NCBI GenBank assembly: GCA_903872155.1
Contig: CAIQJP010000093.1
Span: 46,007 to 110,006, forward strand
DNA: 64,000 nt
Reading direction: 5' to 3'
DNA from: an uncultured Actinomycetes bacterium
GTDB taxonomy: Bacteria; Actinomycetota; Acidimicrobiia; Acidimicrobiales; Ilumatobacteraceae
Part shown: in pieces, positions 8,715 through 16,853 of the stretch
How positions within the stretch are numbered: the first letter of the stretch is position 1
Layout: every line of letters starts with the position of its first letter
Made by a program: the position numbers and the translations under genes
Notes under the pieces: generated by a model
What the model saw: the letters and a program-made list of their open reading frames with translations, nothing else
Told to the model about the DNA's origin: nothing
Database searches by the model: none

Positions 8715-9953
8715 ATGATTGATTTCACTTTGGCGCCAGAACACGAGGCCATTCGTACAAAGGTCCGAGATTTCGTTGAAAATCACATCAAGCCCGCCGT
8801 TGAGCCGTTTGGTCATCGCGATGAAATGGACCCCGAGAAGCATCGTCAATATGTCGGCGAACTGATTCGCTTGCGAAAGTTGGCAGTTAAGGAGGGTTTG
8901 TGGTTGCCCCATATGCCCAAAGAGTGGGGCGGTATGGGCCTCGGTCATGTGGCATTAGCCATGGTTCAAGCCGAAGCTGCCAAGACCCGTGTCGGACCCT
9001 GGGTGTTCAACTGCCAGGCTCCCGATGAGGGCAACATGCATACCCTCGTGCACTGGGCGACACCAGAGCAAAAAGAGAAGTATTTGAAGCCACTGTGCGA
9101 TGGAGTTTCGTCGTCGTGCTTCGCGATGACTGAGCCCGAAGTAGCTGGATCAGATCCCACCTTGATTCGCACTCATGCCATTAAGGACGGGGATGAGTGG
9201 ATCATTAACGGGCACAAGTGGTTTATTTCTGGTGCCGACCGGGCCAAGTTCGCGATTTTGATTGCTCGGACTGAAATGGATGTTCCGGAAGGATCACGCG
9301 GTGCCAATACCGCGTTCATCATTGATCTTCCCCAACTTGGTTGGAACAATGTTCGTGAAGTTGAAACCATGCATGGTCCTGGCGGTCACAGCGAAATTGT
9401 GATCGAAGATTTGCGGGTGCACGATTCACAAATTTTGGGTGGCCGCGGAAACGGACATCGACTTGGTCAATACCGACTTGGACCGGCTCGATTAGCGCAC
9501 TGCATGCGTTGGATCGCACAAGCCGAAACTGCTCTTGACATGATGGTTGATCGTTCATTGAAGCGTTACTCCCACGGATCTTTCTTGGCTGAAAAGCAAG
9601 GTATTCAGTGGTTGATCGCGGACTCAGCTATGGAGATTTATCAATGCAAGTTGATGATTCTTCACGCTGCATTCAAGATTGATCGCGGTGATGATTTCCG
9701 GACCGAAGTTTCAATGGCGAAGCACTTTGTCGCGAATAGTTTGAACCGTATTATCGACCGTGCCATTCAGGTTCATGGTGCTCTGGGTTACTCAACCGAT
9801 ACACCATTGGCCAACATGATGCAGCATGCCCGTTGGGCGCGTTTCGCTGATGGTGCTGATGAAATCCACCAGATGCGAATTGCGGAAAATACCATCAAAG
9901 CATTCACCGATCATGGGACCACTCGTACCGCAACGGGTGATTTGCCGATCTGA
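8715..9953 (+). CDS. Acyl-CoA dehydrogenase
   Basis: FAD-dependent acyl-CoA dehydrogenase (412 residues) oxidising an acyl-CoA to the enoyl-CoA. Features in order: N-terminal helical domain (EHEAIRTKVRDFVENHIKPA), LWLPHMPKEWGGMG, the FAD-binding CFAMTEPEVAGSDPT, WIINGHKWFISGA, and the C-terminal QVHGALGYSTDTPL segment with RFADGADEIHQMRIAENTI. The last segment marks the FadE/ACAD10-11-like group acting on medium, long or unusual acyl chains. The ATG at 8715 has a purine-rich GGGGGTAGG just upstream. It converges on an acyl-CoA synthetase gene three bases beyond its stop, consistent with a local lipid-degradation module. Confidence 0.93.
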   Translation: MIDFTLAPEHEAIRTKVRDFVENHIKPAVEPFGHRDEMDPEKHRQYVGELIRLRKLAVKEGLWLPHMPKEWGGMGLGHVALAMVQAEAAKTRVGPWVFNCQAPDEGNMHTLVHWATPEQKEKYLKPLCDGVSSSCFAMTEPEVAGSDPTLIRTHAIKDGDEWIINGHKWFISGADRAKFAILIARTEMDVPEGSRGANTAFIIDLPQLGWNNVREVETMHGPGGHSEIVIEDLRVHDSQILGGRGNGHRLGQYRLGPARLAHCMRWIAQAETALDMMVDRSLKRYSHGSFLAEKQGIQWLIADSAMEIYQCKLMILHAAFKIDRGDDFRTEVSMAKHFVANSLNRIIDRAIQVHGALGYSTDTPLANMMQHARWARFADGADEIHQMRIAENTIKAFTDHGTTRTATGDLPI

Positions 9954-9956
9954 TTT

Positions 9957-11594
9957 TTAGTGATCAGTGGTTGGATTCGCAATAGATTTCGCCCAGCGAT
10001 AATCAGCCTTACCCGAAGGTGATCGAACAATGTGGTCGACATATACGAAATCTTTCGGCAGTTTGTAGCGGGCGATATGTTTGGCGGCTTCTTCGATCAG
10101 ATCTTGGTTGGTCGTTGTCGAATCAGAACGTAGATGCACGATTGCGACCACTTCGTTACCCCAACGTTCACTTGGACGACCTGTCACAACGCAATCCAAA
10201 ACAGATAGATGAGACTTCACGGCCATTTCAACTTCTTCGGCGAAGATCTTTTCACCACCCGAATTGATCGTCACTGAATCTCGCCCACGCATTTCAACAT
10301 GACCATCTGAAGTCAAAACGGCTCGGTCACCTGGGACTACGTAACGAACACCATTGATGACTGGGTACGTCTTGGCAGTCTTTTCGGCATCACCTAGGTA
10401 TCCAAGAGCCAAACGTCCACTCTTGGCCAACCAGCCAGCCTCAGGATGTCCAGATTCGGTGTGACCTGGTTCAAGAACTTCGGTGAGGTTTTCGGAAAGT
10501 ACATGATTGTTCGGAGATAGTGGGAAGGTTCCAGTGGATGCGCCACCAATGGCAGACATATGTGTGAGTTGACCACCAGCCTCTGATGAACCCAGACCAT
10601 CGATAATCATGAGGTGGGGCGCGAGTTGAAGCAATTCATTTTTGTAATGAGCCGAAAGTGCCGCACCACCTGAAATGATGACCGTCAAACTTGAGATGTC
10701 GTAGTGGCGCATTTTGAGTTGATCAATGAGGGGACGAGCGAAGGCATCTCCAACGATCAAAAGGAAATCAATTTTTTCCTTCTCAACCATTGACCAAATG
10801 TCATGAGCATCGAGTCGTTCGGGAATTGAAGGTACAAAAACTGTGCCTCCGGCATTCCAACTTCCGAAAGCGACCCAATGGCCAGCGCCGTGCATGAATG
10901 GCGGGGCGACGAGTGCCATGCGACCCTTAGTTTCAGCGACAAAATCTTCGATTGTCTGGGCAAAACGAGAACCACCAAAGCACTCCACAAGTGCATCGCC
11001 TTGGCGCCACATCACTCCCTTGGGCATTCCCGTGGTGCCCCCGGTGTACAAGATGTACAGGTCATCAGGATTTGCTGGCGACGGTTCATCGTCGCGTGAA
11101 CTTTCCAGTGCGTCTTCGTACCAAATTGCACCAGGCAATAGCGGGTTATTCGACTCGTCTTGAACTTGCAATAACAGAGTGAGTTGAGGTGCATCTGTAA
11201 GTACTGATTCAAGTACAGGAGCGAATGTTGAATGGAAGACGATGATTGAAGCTGCTGAGTCATTGAGCAGATACGTCAGCTCCTCAGCCACATACCGGTA
11301 GTTCACATTGAATGGGGCCACGCGACCCTTGAAGGCACCAAGCATGCATTCGAGATATTCATTTCCGTTATGCAGATATATGGCGAGATGGTCTTGGCCA
11401 CTTTCTTGCTGAGCAAGTTCGCTTCTTTCCGTATGACATCCGTAGCCACGGTCGTTGAGAAAGTTAGCCAGCCGACGGGTTCTGTCAGTGACTTCCTGCC
11501 AGGTATATCGACGATCACGAAAGACGAGACAGTCTTCATCGGGTCTCGATTTGGCGATGGCTTCGTGGATTTCTCCCACAGTGAACTGCTGCAC
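9957..11594 (-). CDS. Acyl-CoA synthetase (AMP-forming, FadD-like)
   Basis: Adenylate-forming enzyme activating a carboxylic acid to its CoA thioester. It carries the P-loop YTGGTTGMPKGVMW, a PPFMHGAGHW segment, IDGLGSSEAGGQ in the adenylate site, the hinge region VEMRGRDSVTINSGGEKIFAEEVE and a C-terminal catalytic-Lys region SPSGKADYRWAK. It resembles actinobacterial long-chain or steroid-type FadD proteins; the substrate is not determinable. The start at GTG 11594 (545 residues) is chosen because TAAGTT ends six bases before it; TTG 11600 is the alternative. It is divergent from a luciferase-like oxidoreductase and convergent with the acyl-CoA dehydrogenase. Confidence 0.92.
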   Translation of the reverse strand: MQQFTVGEIHEAIAKSRPDEDCLVFRDRRYTWQEVTDRTRRLANFLNDRGYGCHTERSELAQQESGQDHLAIYLHNGNEYLECMLGAFKGRVAPFNVNYRYVAEELTYLLNDSAASIIVFHSTFAPVLESVLTDAPQLTLLLQVQDESNNPLLPGAIWYEDALESSRDDEPSPANPDDLYILYTGGTTGMPKGVMWRQGDALVECFGGSRFAQTIEDFVAETKGRMALVAPPFMHGAGHWVAFGSWNAGGTVFVPSIPERLDAHDIWSMVEKEKIDFLLIVGDAFARPLIDQLKMRHYDISSLTVIISGGAALSAHYKNELLQLAPHLMIIDGLGSSEAGGQLTHMSAIGGASTGTFPLSPNNHVLSENLTEVLEPGHTESGHPEAGWLAKSGRLALGYLGDAEKTAKTYPVINGVRYVVPGDRAVLTSDGHVEMRGRDSVTINSGGEKIFAEEVEMAVKSHLSVLDCVVTGRPSERWGNEVVAIVHLRSDSTTTNQDLIEEAAKHIARYKLPKDFVYVDHIVRSPSGKADYRWAKSIANPTTDH

Positions 11595-11600
11595 AGCCAA

Positions 11601-11606
11601 AACTTA
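11601..11606 (-). promoter_or_regulatory. Leaderless-type -10 element (TAAGTT)
   Basis: Minus-strand TAAGTT ends six bases before GTG 11594 of the acyl-CoA synthetase gene and supports that start over the upstream TTG. Confidence 0.45.
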
Positions 11607-11654
11607 GGGTTTGTGCCAGTCTCGTTACGAGTCAGGGTGGCCTGCTCTGGTCGG

Positions 11655-11660
11655 TATCGT
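11655..11660 (+). promoter_or_regulatory. Leaderless-type -10 element (TATCGT)
   Basis: TATCGT ends seven bases before GTG 11668, which helps choose the start of the luciferase-like oxidoreductase. Confidence 0.4.
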
Positions 11661-11667
11661 CAGGGAT

Positions 11668-12666
11668 GTGAATCGAGAACAACCACCAGTCACCGGCAAG
11701 TCACCACATGGAGTTGTGTTTGGGGTTTTTATTCCTCAGGGTTGGAAATTGGAGTTGTCATCAATTGCTGAACCGGCAGACAAATGGAATAAGACGGTCG
11801 AAATTGCGGTTCTCGCCGATGAATTGGGTTTTGATTCGTTGTGGGTGTACGACCACTTTCATAATGTCCCGCGACCTGCTCACGAAACAGTTTTTGAATG
11901 CTGGTCAACCATTGCGGCGATCAGTCAACGAACGTCGCGCATTCGCTTAGGTCAAATGGTTGGGTGTAACAGTTATCGCAATCCCGGATTGCTCGCAAAA
12001 ATCACGTCAACCATTGACGTCATTTCTGGTGGGCGTTTGGAGTGGGGTATCGGGGCGGGTTGGTATGAAAATGAGTACCGCGCCTATGGGTACGAGTTTC
12101 CAAAGCCGAAAGATCGCATCGGCATGTTGCGCGAAAGCGTGGAAATCGTTCGCAGCATGTGGACAGAATCTGAAACGACGTACAAGGGCAAACACTACGA
12201 AGTCTTCCGTGCGAACTGTGATCCGAAGCCATTGCAAAAGCCCACTCCACCCATTTGGATTGGTGGCGGTGGTGAACAGTTGACCTTGAGAGTCGTTGCA
12301 CAGTTAGCAGACTGTTCAAACTTTGGTGGAACGCCCGATGAATGGGCTCGGAAGCGAGAAACCTTACTTGGGCATTGCCAAGTAGTCGGTCGTGATCCCA
12401 ATGAGATTCGTATGACCTGGTCCCCAGAATTGTTCATTCGCGAAAGCGAACGCGAACTGATTGAGCAAGCACCAAAGAGAATGTCTGGTGAGTCCTTTGA
12501 AGATTGGCGAAACGGCAATTTGGTGGGTACGCCCGATGAGGTGTCGGAAAAGATTGCTACCTATCTCAAAATTGGATGCAGCGGATTTATTCCGTGGAGT
12601 GCCGACTATCCGTCCACCGAGTCAATTGAACTGTTCGCCAAAAAGGTGATGGCGAATTTCAAATAA
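11668..12666 (+). CDS. Luciferase-like (probably F420-dependent) oxidoreductase 1
   Basis: Luciferase-like monooxygenase-fold oxidoreductase, of the group that mainly uses F420 in actinobacteria. Recognisable segments are VFGVFIPQGWKLEL, LADELGFDSLWVYDHF, ECWSTIAAISQRTSRIRLGQMV, NSYRNPGLLAKITSTIDVISGGRLEWGIGAGW and PPIWIGGGGEQLTLRVVAQLAD. GTG 11668 (332 residues) is preferred because of the -10 hexamer seven bases upstream; GTG 11716 just before FGVFIPQGW and TTG 11611 are alternatives. The substrate is unknown. A closely similar family member lies at 48667-49599 and a shorter one at 50384-51160. Confidence 0.88.
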   Translation: MNREQPPVTGKSPHGVVFGVFIPQGWKLELSSIAEPADKWNKTVEIAVLADELGFDSLWVYDHFHNVPRPAHETVFECWSTIAAISQRTSRIRLGQMVGCNSYRNPGLLAKITSTIDVISGGRLEWGIGAGWYENEYRAYGYEFPKPKDRIGMLRESVEIVRSMWTESETTYKGKHYEVFRANCDPKPLQKPTPPIWIGGGGEQLTLRVVAQLADCSNFGGTPDEWARKRETLLGHCQVVGRDPNEIRMTWSPELFIRESERELIEQAPKRMSGESFEDWRNGNLVGTPDEVSEKIATYLKIGCSGFIPWSADYPSTESIELFAKKVMANFK

Positions 12667-12676
12667 TTTCGTTGGC

Positions 12677-13135
12677 TCAAATGTATGAGCGGAAGATAAT
12701 TTCTGCGACGCAAGATGGCTTGCTTGCGCCTTGGCATTCGAAAGTGAATTCCATGGTCATCTGCACTCCATTAGCGATTTCTTCAACTTCAAGGAGTTTG
12801 ACTCCGAGACGAATTTTTGAACCGACCGGAACTGGTGATGGAAAGCGAACTTTGTTGGCGCCGTAATTCACGCCCATTGAGAAACCTTCAATGCGAACGA
12901 CGGTCGGGTACAACATCGGTCCGAGTGACAGAGTTAAGTATCCGTGAGCGATAGGTCCACCAAATGGACCAGTCTTGGCTCGTTCAACGTCGACGTGAAT
13001 CCATTGGTGGTCGCCAGTTGCTTCAGCGAATTGATTGACTCGCTCTTGGCTGACATCAAAATATTCGCTGTACCCGAGATGTTCTCCAACAGCTGCTTTG
13101 AGTCCATCGACTCCGGTGATTACTCGTGCGGTCAT
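12677..13135 (-). CDS. MaoC-like (R)-enoyl-CoA hydratase
   Basis: Hot-dog fold protein of 152 residues of the MaoC hydratase family, probably hydrating trans-2-enoyl-CoA to (R)-3-hydroxyacyl-CoA. The catalytic Asp/His motif is FAEATGDHQWIHVD, followed by GPFGGPIAHGYLTLSLGPML and a VNYGANKVRFPSPVPVGSKIR strand. Single-domain members like this act as dimers in fatty-acid or polyester metabolism; neighbours for acyl-CoA dehydrogenation and activation agree. The hexamer TAGGCT ends six bases before the ATG. The gene converges with the luciferase-like oxidoreductase gene. Confidence 0.92.
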   Translation of the reverse strand: MTARVITGVDGLKAAVGEHLGYSEYFDVSQERVNQFAEATGDHQWIHVDVERAKTGPFGGPIAHGYLTLSLGPMLYPTVVRIEGFSMGVNYGANKVRFPSPVPVGSKIRLGVKLLEVEEIANGVQMTMEFTFECQGASKPSCVAEIIFRSYI

Positions 13136-13141
13136 ATTTTG

Positions 13142-13147
13142 AGCCTA
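13142..13147 (-). promoter_or_regulatory. Leaderless-type -10 element (TAGGCT)
   Basis: Minus-strand TAGGCT ends six bases before the maoC-like ATG at 13135; no ribosome binding site lies between. Confidence 0.5.
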
Positions 13148-13165
13148 GTCAAGTTTGTCCTGGGC

Positions 13166-13630
13166 TTACGAATACCAAACGCGTTGGTGTTCGCGGCTAT
13201 GGGGATGAAGGAGCAGCGCGCACAGGGCCGCCTCAAAGATAAATCCGATGGTGTCACTACCTGTGATTTTGTCCAGGGTGCTAAAACCAGATGCTGACCA
13301 CAGAACCCATATCCGGAGAGCGAACGGCGAGAACGCTGCGACAAGGGCGAGTTTGTAGCCGACCTTGCGGTCGTTGGCCATCAAGAAACCACCCCCAATA
13401 AAACTAACCAAGACAAGAATTCCGACAAGGCTGCCGATTGATCCTTTATCGACACGTGCATAGCCAATCCAGTCACGTTTATCCATAAAGCTGATGAGGG
13501 CGAAAAAACCATTCAGATACAGAAGCCAGGTGGCAATTTGCAACGTTTGTGGTTGCATGCGATCAAACCACTTCCGTGGGTTCAACTGTTGATGTTTTTG
13601 ACGCTTATTCATACTTCTAGAGTGCCACAT
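13166..13630 (-). CDS. Small four-helix membrane protein of unknown function
   Basis: No family recognised. The 154-residue product has a basic N-terminus (MNKRQKHQQLNPRKWFDRM) and about four hydrophobic segments: IATWLLYLNGFFALISFM, GSLVGILVLVSFIGGGFL, LALVAAFSPFALRIWVLW and TIGFIFEAALCALLLH. Charged loops follow the positive-inside pattern with an inside N-terminus. The C-terminus is short and polar. ATG 13630 is used, with ATG 13612 (just before the basic stretch) equally plausible; neither has a clear ribosome binding site. It diverges from era. Open frame, hydrophobicity pattern and lack of overlap with other genes support a real gene. Confidence 0.7.
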   Translation of the reverse strand: MWHSRSMNKRQKHQQLNPRKWFDRMQPQTLQIATWLLYLNGFFALISFMDKRDWIGYARVDKGSIGSLVGILVLVSFIGGGFLMANDRKVGYKLALVAAFSPFALRIWVLWSASGFSTLDKITGSDTIGFIFEAALCALLLHPHSREHQRVWYS

Positions 13631-13679
13631 ATTGAGGTTCGGTCGTTGTCTATATCGGATAGTTGTTCAGATAGGGCGG

Positions 13680-13685
13680 TAGGGT
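13680..13685 (+). promoter_or_regulatory. -10-like element for era (TAGGGT)
   Basis: TAGGGT ends nine bases before the era ATG, giving at most a two- or three-base leader. Confidence 0.35.
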
Positions 13686-13694
13686 ACGGAACGA

Positions 13695-14534
13695 ATGCGC
13701 TCTGGATTTGTCACTCTTGTCGGTCGACCGAATGTCGGTAAGTCGACCTTGGTCAATGCGATTTGTGGCAAAAAGATTTCGATTGTGTCGGACAAGCCGC
13801 AAACTACTCGTCGTCAGGTGCGTGGAATTCTGACCCGCCCCGATAGTCAAATCGTGTTTGTCGATACGCCAGGCCTACACAAGCCGGTGAGTGCTTTGGG
13901 TGAGCGAGTCAATGCTGCAGCGATTGAAAGTATTAGTGACGTTGATGTGGCTTGCTTAGTCCTCGACGCGACAATGCCATTCGGTTCGGGAGATCAATGG
14001 GTTGCTGATCGCCTTGACCTCTCGAAGACGATTGTGATTGTGAACAAGACCGATGTCGCAAGTAAGAAGCAGGTCGTCAATCACCTCATCGCTTCATCGG
14101 GACTTGACGCTCTTGCCTATTTCCCAATCTCGGCAAAATCTGGACATGGAGTTGCAGATTTGGTTGCGCACATTCTTGAACGTATGCCCGAAGGTCCGAT
14201 GTACTACCCGGACGATATTGTCAGCGATCTACCCGAAGCCGAATTTGTTGCCGAGCTCGTGCGCGAGCAGCTATTGGCGGCAACTCATGATGAATTGCCA
14301 TATTCGATCGCCACTGTGGTGACTGAATGGGAATGGCCACGAATCCGCTGTGAAATCATTGTCGAACGTGAAAGCCAAAAGGGAATGGTGATTGGTAAGG
14401 GCGGCGCAGTACTGAAGATGGTCGGCACTGCAGTTCGCCAACAGTTGCCGCCCGGCGTCTTCATAGAACTTCACGTCAAAGTAGACAAAGATTGGCAACG
14501 CAAACCAGATCGCGTTGAACGACTCGGTTACTAA
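13695..14534 (+). CDS. era: GTPase Era
   Basis: Ribosome-biogenesis GTPase that binds the 3' end of 16S rRNA during 30S maturation. The 279-residue protein has all G motifs: G1 GRPNVGKST (about residues 10-18), G2 TTRRQVRGI, G3 DTPGL, G4 NKTD and G5 SAKSG. A C-terminal KH domain follows with the family sequence ERESQKGMVIGKGGAVLKMVG and ends at the usual place. In many actinobacteria era precedes recO and uppS; here recO and a degenerate uppS paralogue lie 6 kb downstream, separated by a two-component system, a helicase and the true uppS. Confidence 0.97.
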   Translation: MRSGFVTLVGRPNVGKSTLVNAICGKKISIVSDKPQTTRRQVRGILTRPDSQIVFVDTPGLHKPVSALGERVNAAAIESISDVDVACLVLDATMPFGSGDQWVADRLDLSKTIVIVNKTDVASKKQVVNHLIASSGLDALAYFPISAKSGHGVADLVAHILERMPEGPMYYPDDIVSDLPEAEFVAELVREQLLAATHDELPYSIATVVTEWEWPRIRCEIIVERESQKGMVIGKGGAVLKMVGTAVRQQLPPGVFIELHVKVDKDWQRKPDRVERLGY

Positions 14535-14546
14535 ATCATCAAGGCG

Positions 14547-15203
14547 TCAGCATGAAAAATTGCTGGGCAAAAGATTTGCGTAATCGTCGCAGGCAACCGT
14601 GGCGCCTGGAGAGGATAAATCGCCTCGTCCTCGTGGAACCGGTTGCGGCTCGTTGTTACTTGTGAATCGAACCTGACCGACACCGGCCTGGCGAGTCAAG
14701 GTTAAAACGATTTGAGCGACCGCTAATCGTTGCTCGCCACCTGGGAGATCGGTGATAAAAGTTCCTGGTAACTCAACTGTTGCGATACCGCGTTCAACTG
14801 TTACTTCGGCCACGAAACCAACAGGAAGCGCGCTGCGTAATCCGGCAGCAGCGTCTCCTTCGGGTGGGCCTTCAGACAAGGCGGCTAATACTTGAGGAGC
14901 TGCCGCGGGCGTGAGTAAGAGTCGATCGATCGGCACGACTTGAGCGCCGGCAACGAAAAACATACTCACAATCTCCACAGGGATCGTTGACGAACTTGTG
15001 GAAGTTGTTGTTTCGATCACCGGCGATGTTGTCGTGCTTGCGACCGTTGTTGTTGGTGGTGAACTCGTTGTCGTGGCATTGAGGTCGTAAGGAATGTTGT
15101 CTGGATTAATCTGTTTGACCGACCCGCCACCAGGAATTGAACAACTTGTAAACATGATTGCAAGTGAAGAGGAAATTGCAAGGATTGAAGTTAATCGTTT
15201 CAT
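14547..15203 (-). CDS. GerMN-domain lipoprotein (LpqB-like, short)
   Basis: Predicted lipoprotein of 218 residues. The signal peptide ends in the lipobox FTSC (Cys21), followed by a Thr/Ser-rich linker with repeated TTT/SST stretches (about residues 43-74) and then one GerMN domain (IVSMFFVAGAQVVPIDRLLL to VRFTSN). GerMN occurs in sporulation GerM and in LpqB, the lipoprotein encoded after mtrA-mtrB in actinobacteria. Here it overlaps the stop of an MtrB-like kinase by four bases, the same context as LpqB, but it lacks the beta-propeller region of LpqB and is far shorter. Likely role: extracytoplasmic modulator of the kinase (inference). Confidence 0.82.
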   Translation of the reverse strand: MKRLTSILAISSSLAIMFTSCSIPGGGSVKQINPDNIPYDLNATTTSSPPTTTVASTTTSPVIETTTSTSSSTIPVEIVSMFFVAGAQVVPIDRLLLTPAAAPQVLAALSEGPPEGDAAAGLRSALPVGFVAEVTVERGIATVELPGTFITDLPGGEQRLAVAQIVLTLTRQAGVGQVRFTSNNEPQPVPRGRGDLSSPGATVACDDYANLLPSNFSC

Positions 15204-16585
15204 GTCGTCTCTCCAGGGAATTCAATGACGAATCGAGCGCCACCGGTAGCGGCATCTTCAACCCATGCCGAACCGCCGTGGGCTCGAGCGTGTTCAGCAA
15301 CTAAGGCCAGACCGAGACCCGTGCCACCAGCACGACTGCGACCTGCTGAACCTCGAGCGAAGCGTTCAAATATACGGACCCGTTCACTTTGTGCGACTCC
15401 TGGACCCGAGTCTTCAACCGAAACCCGGGTGCTCCCATCACGCTGATGTGCAATCTCGACGTACGAAACTCCACCACCGTGTAGGCGGGCGTTTTCGAGG
15501 AGGTTGGCCATGATTCTTTCAAAGCGGCGTTTGTCGATTTTGATGACGCTGTCAGATCCTTCTGTCAGAGCTATTTGAACTTCGTCGACACCGTAACGAG
15601 AGGCAATCCGTCGAATGAAAGGGACGATGTCAATTTCTTCTCGGTTGACTTCGGTGATTCCTGCATCAAGTCTTGAAAGTTCAAGAAGATCAAGAACCAT
15701 TTGATCGAAACGACGAATTTGTGAGACGACGACGTCTAATGCTTGTTGAGTCCGATCAGATAAGTCTGCTCGTCGGGCGTCGAGAACTTCTACTGCTGCT
15801 GCAAGCGCGGTAATGGGAGAACGCAATTCGTGGCTCACGTCAGACGCAAAACGTACTTCGCGCTCGATGCGAGTTTGAACAGCATCGGCCATGTCATTGA
15901 ATGACGACACAAGGCGCGATAGATCGGGATCATTTTCTTGTTCTAAGCGGGTATCAAGTCCGCCTTCGGCGATTTCACTGGCAGCTTCACTGACTCGCTC
16001 AAGAGGGCGCATGAGACGACGGCTGACCCACAGACCCACGAGGGAGGACAGAGAACCAACCACGAATATTCCGAGCAAAAGTGTGGAACCAATAATTGTT
16101 AATGTCCGCTCTTCATCGGTCAATGGAAATGCCTCAAAATACTGGGCATTGATTTCGTTGATCGAGACGCCGACGGCGATGAAAGGTTCGCCGTCAATTG
16201 AGAACCTTTGGCGTGAAGTGATTCCCTGAAGTGTTGTTGCGACAAGGTCGGGGGGCAGCAGGGTTTGAGTGTGGCGAATGTCTTGGGAAAAATAGAGATC
16301 TTCGGGTGACAAGTGGAGAACGGCAAATCCGTTTGATTCGGTTCGTATGCCCGAAATCAGTTCAAAGGCTTCGGTTCGTCGAGTGCGTAACTGAGTGCGA
16401 ATCAATTGAGCGTTGTTGAATGCTTGTCGTTCAACAATCTCTTCTCGCCGTTGAAGCAGGTAGGTGCGTGCGGTGAGATAGCTCGCTCCCGAAAGAAGAA
16501 GAGCCGCGACGAGACCCGTCATCAGGAACAAGAGAGTGACGCGACTGCGCAAACTCAAGTGTCGGGCTCGGTCGGCTAAACGCAC
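15200..16585 (-). CDS. MtrB-like sensor histidine kinase
   Basis: Membrane sensor kinase. It has a first membrane helix (LLFLMTGLVAALLLSG), an extracytoplasmic sensor region of about 130 residues, a second helix (TIIGSTLLLGIFVVGSLSSLVGL), a HAMP domain (RRLMRPLERVSEAASEIAEGG), HisKA with the phospho-acceptor in FASDVSHELRSPITALAAAV, and HATPase_c motifs N (NLLENARLHG), G1 (VEDSGPGV), F (IFERFARG) and G2 (GGTGLGLALV). The H-box and layout match MtrB. GTG 16585 (461 residues) is chosen because the longer frame starts inside the U-tract of a terminator-like hairpin. The GerMN lipoprotein gene follows with an ATGA overlap, and the response regulator is divergent. Confidence 0.92.
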   Translation of the reverse strand: MRLADRARHLSLRSRVTLLFLMTGLVAALLLSGASYLTARTYLLQRREEIVERQAFNNAQLIRTQLRTRRTEAFELISGIRTESNGFAVLHLSPEDLYFSQDIRHTQTLLPPDLVATTLQGITSRQRFSIDGEPFIAVGVSINEINAQYFEAFPLTDEERTLTIIGSTLLLGIFVVGSLSSLVGLWVSRRLMRPLERVSEAASEIAEGGLDTRLEQENDPDLSRLVSSFNDMADAVQTRIEREVRFASDVSHELRSPITALAAAVEVLDARRADLSDRTQQALDVVVSQIRRFDQMVLDLLELSRLDAGITEVNREEIDIVPFIRRIASRYGVDEVQIALTEGSDSVIKIDKRRFERIMANLLENARLHGGGVSYVEIAHQRDGSTRVSVEDSGPGVAQSERVRIFERFARGSAGRSRAGGTGLGLALVAEHARAHGGSAWVEDAATGGARFVIEFPGETT

Positions 16586-16654
16586 TCTTGTATCTTGCCC
16601 GATCGGGGAGCAGATTTGTGGGGCGTGACAGGCCGTGACGAAGAATGGAATCAA

Positions 16655-16760
16655 TAGAAAACGCCCGACTCGGACACTGTGCCAGCGAGTCGGGCGAAGA
16701 TTGGGTCCCGCTGGCCGGGGGAGATCAGGGGGAGGACGACCTCCACCGAACCAGCGTGAA
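16655..16760 (-). ncRNA. Candidate structured small RNA or leader attenuator upstream of the MtrB-like kinase
   Basis: Read on the minus strand, this stretch folds into two stems. The first is closed by CGCTGG/CCAGCG and contains a nested GGAGG-loop-CCTCC helix and C-rich single strands. The second is the 11-bp stem at 16662-16696 followed by GTTTTC, a typical intrinsic terminator. It could be a free small RNA ending at the terminator, or a leader of the kinase-lipoprotein message that controls read-through, since the kinase GTG lies about 80 bases downstream. I do not recognise an established RNA family with confidence; the C-rich loops faintly recall the actinobacterial 6C RNA. Confidence 0.4.
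16662..16696 (-). terminator. Rho-independent terminator-like hairpin
   Basis: Perfect 11-bp inverted repeat (CGCCCGACTCG with its complement), 13-base loop, followed on the minus strand by GTTTTCTATTG. There is no minus-strand gene immediately upstream, so it terminates either a small RNA or the kinase leader. Confidence 0.6.
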
Positions 16761-16809
16761 CAGGATTTAGTTTCTCGGCTGTGTGTGAAAGGACCGTGTG
16801 AATAGTGTG

Positions 16810-16828
16810 CGTTTTGTGTAACAAAACG
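16810..16828. promoter_or_regulatory. Palindromic operator candidate upstream of the MtrA-like regulator
   Basis: Perfect inverted repeat CGTTTTG-TGTAA-CAAAACG centred about 35 bases before the GTG of the response regulator and just upstream of a -10-like AAGAAT. The position fits a binding site for autoregulation or another regulator. Confidence 0.45.
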
Positions 16829-16839
16829 GAAATCTGGGC

Positions 16840-16845
16840 AAGAAT
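16840..16845 (+). promoter_or_regulatory. -10-like element for the MtrA-like regulator (AAGAAT)
   Basis: AAGAAT ends eight bases before GTG 16854. It keeps A at position 2 and T at position 6 of the TAnnnT pattern seen elsewhere in the window. Confidence 0.3.
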
Positions 16846-16853
16846 GTCAACTA

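Noticed and set aside
16655..16853. c-di-AMP (ydaO) riboswitch on the plus strand
   Set aside because: A CCGGGGGAGA-like stretch recalls the family, but the remaining conserved elements are not visible and the terminator works on the minus strand.
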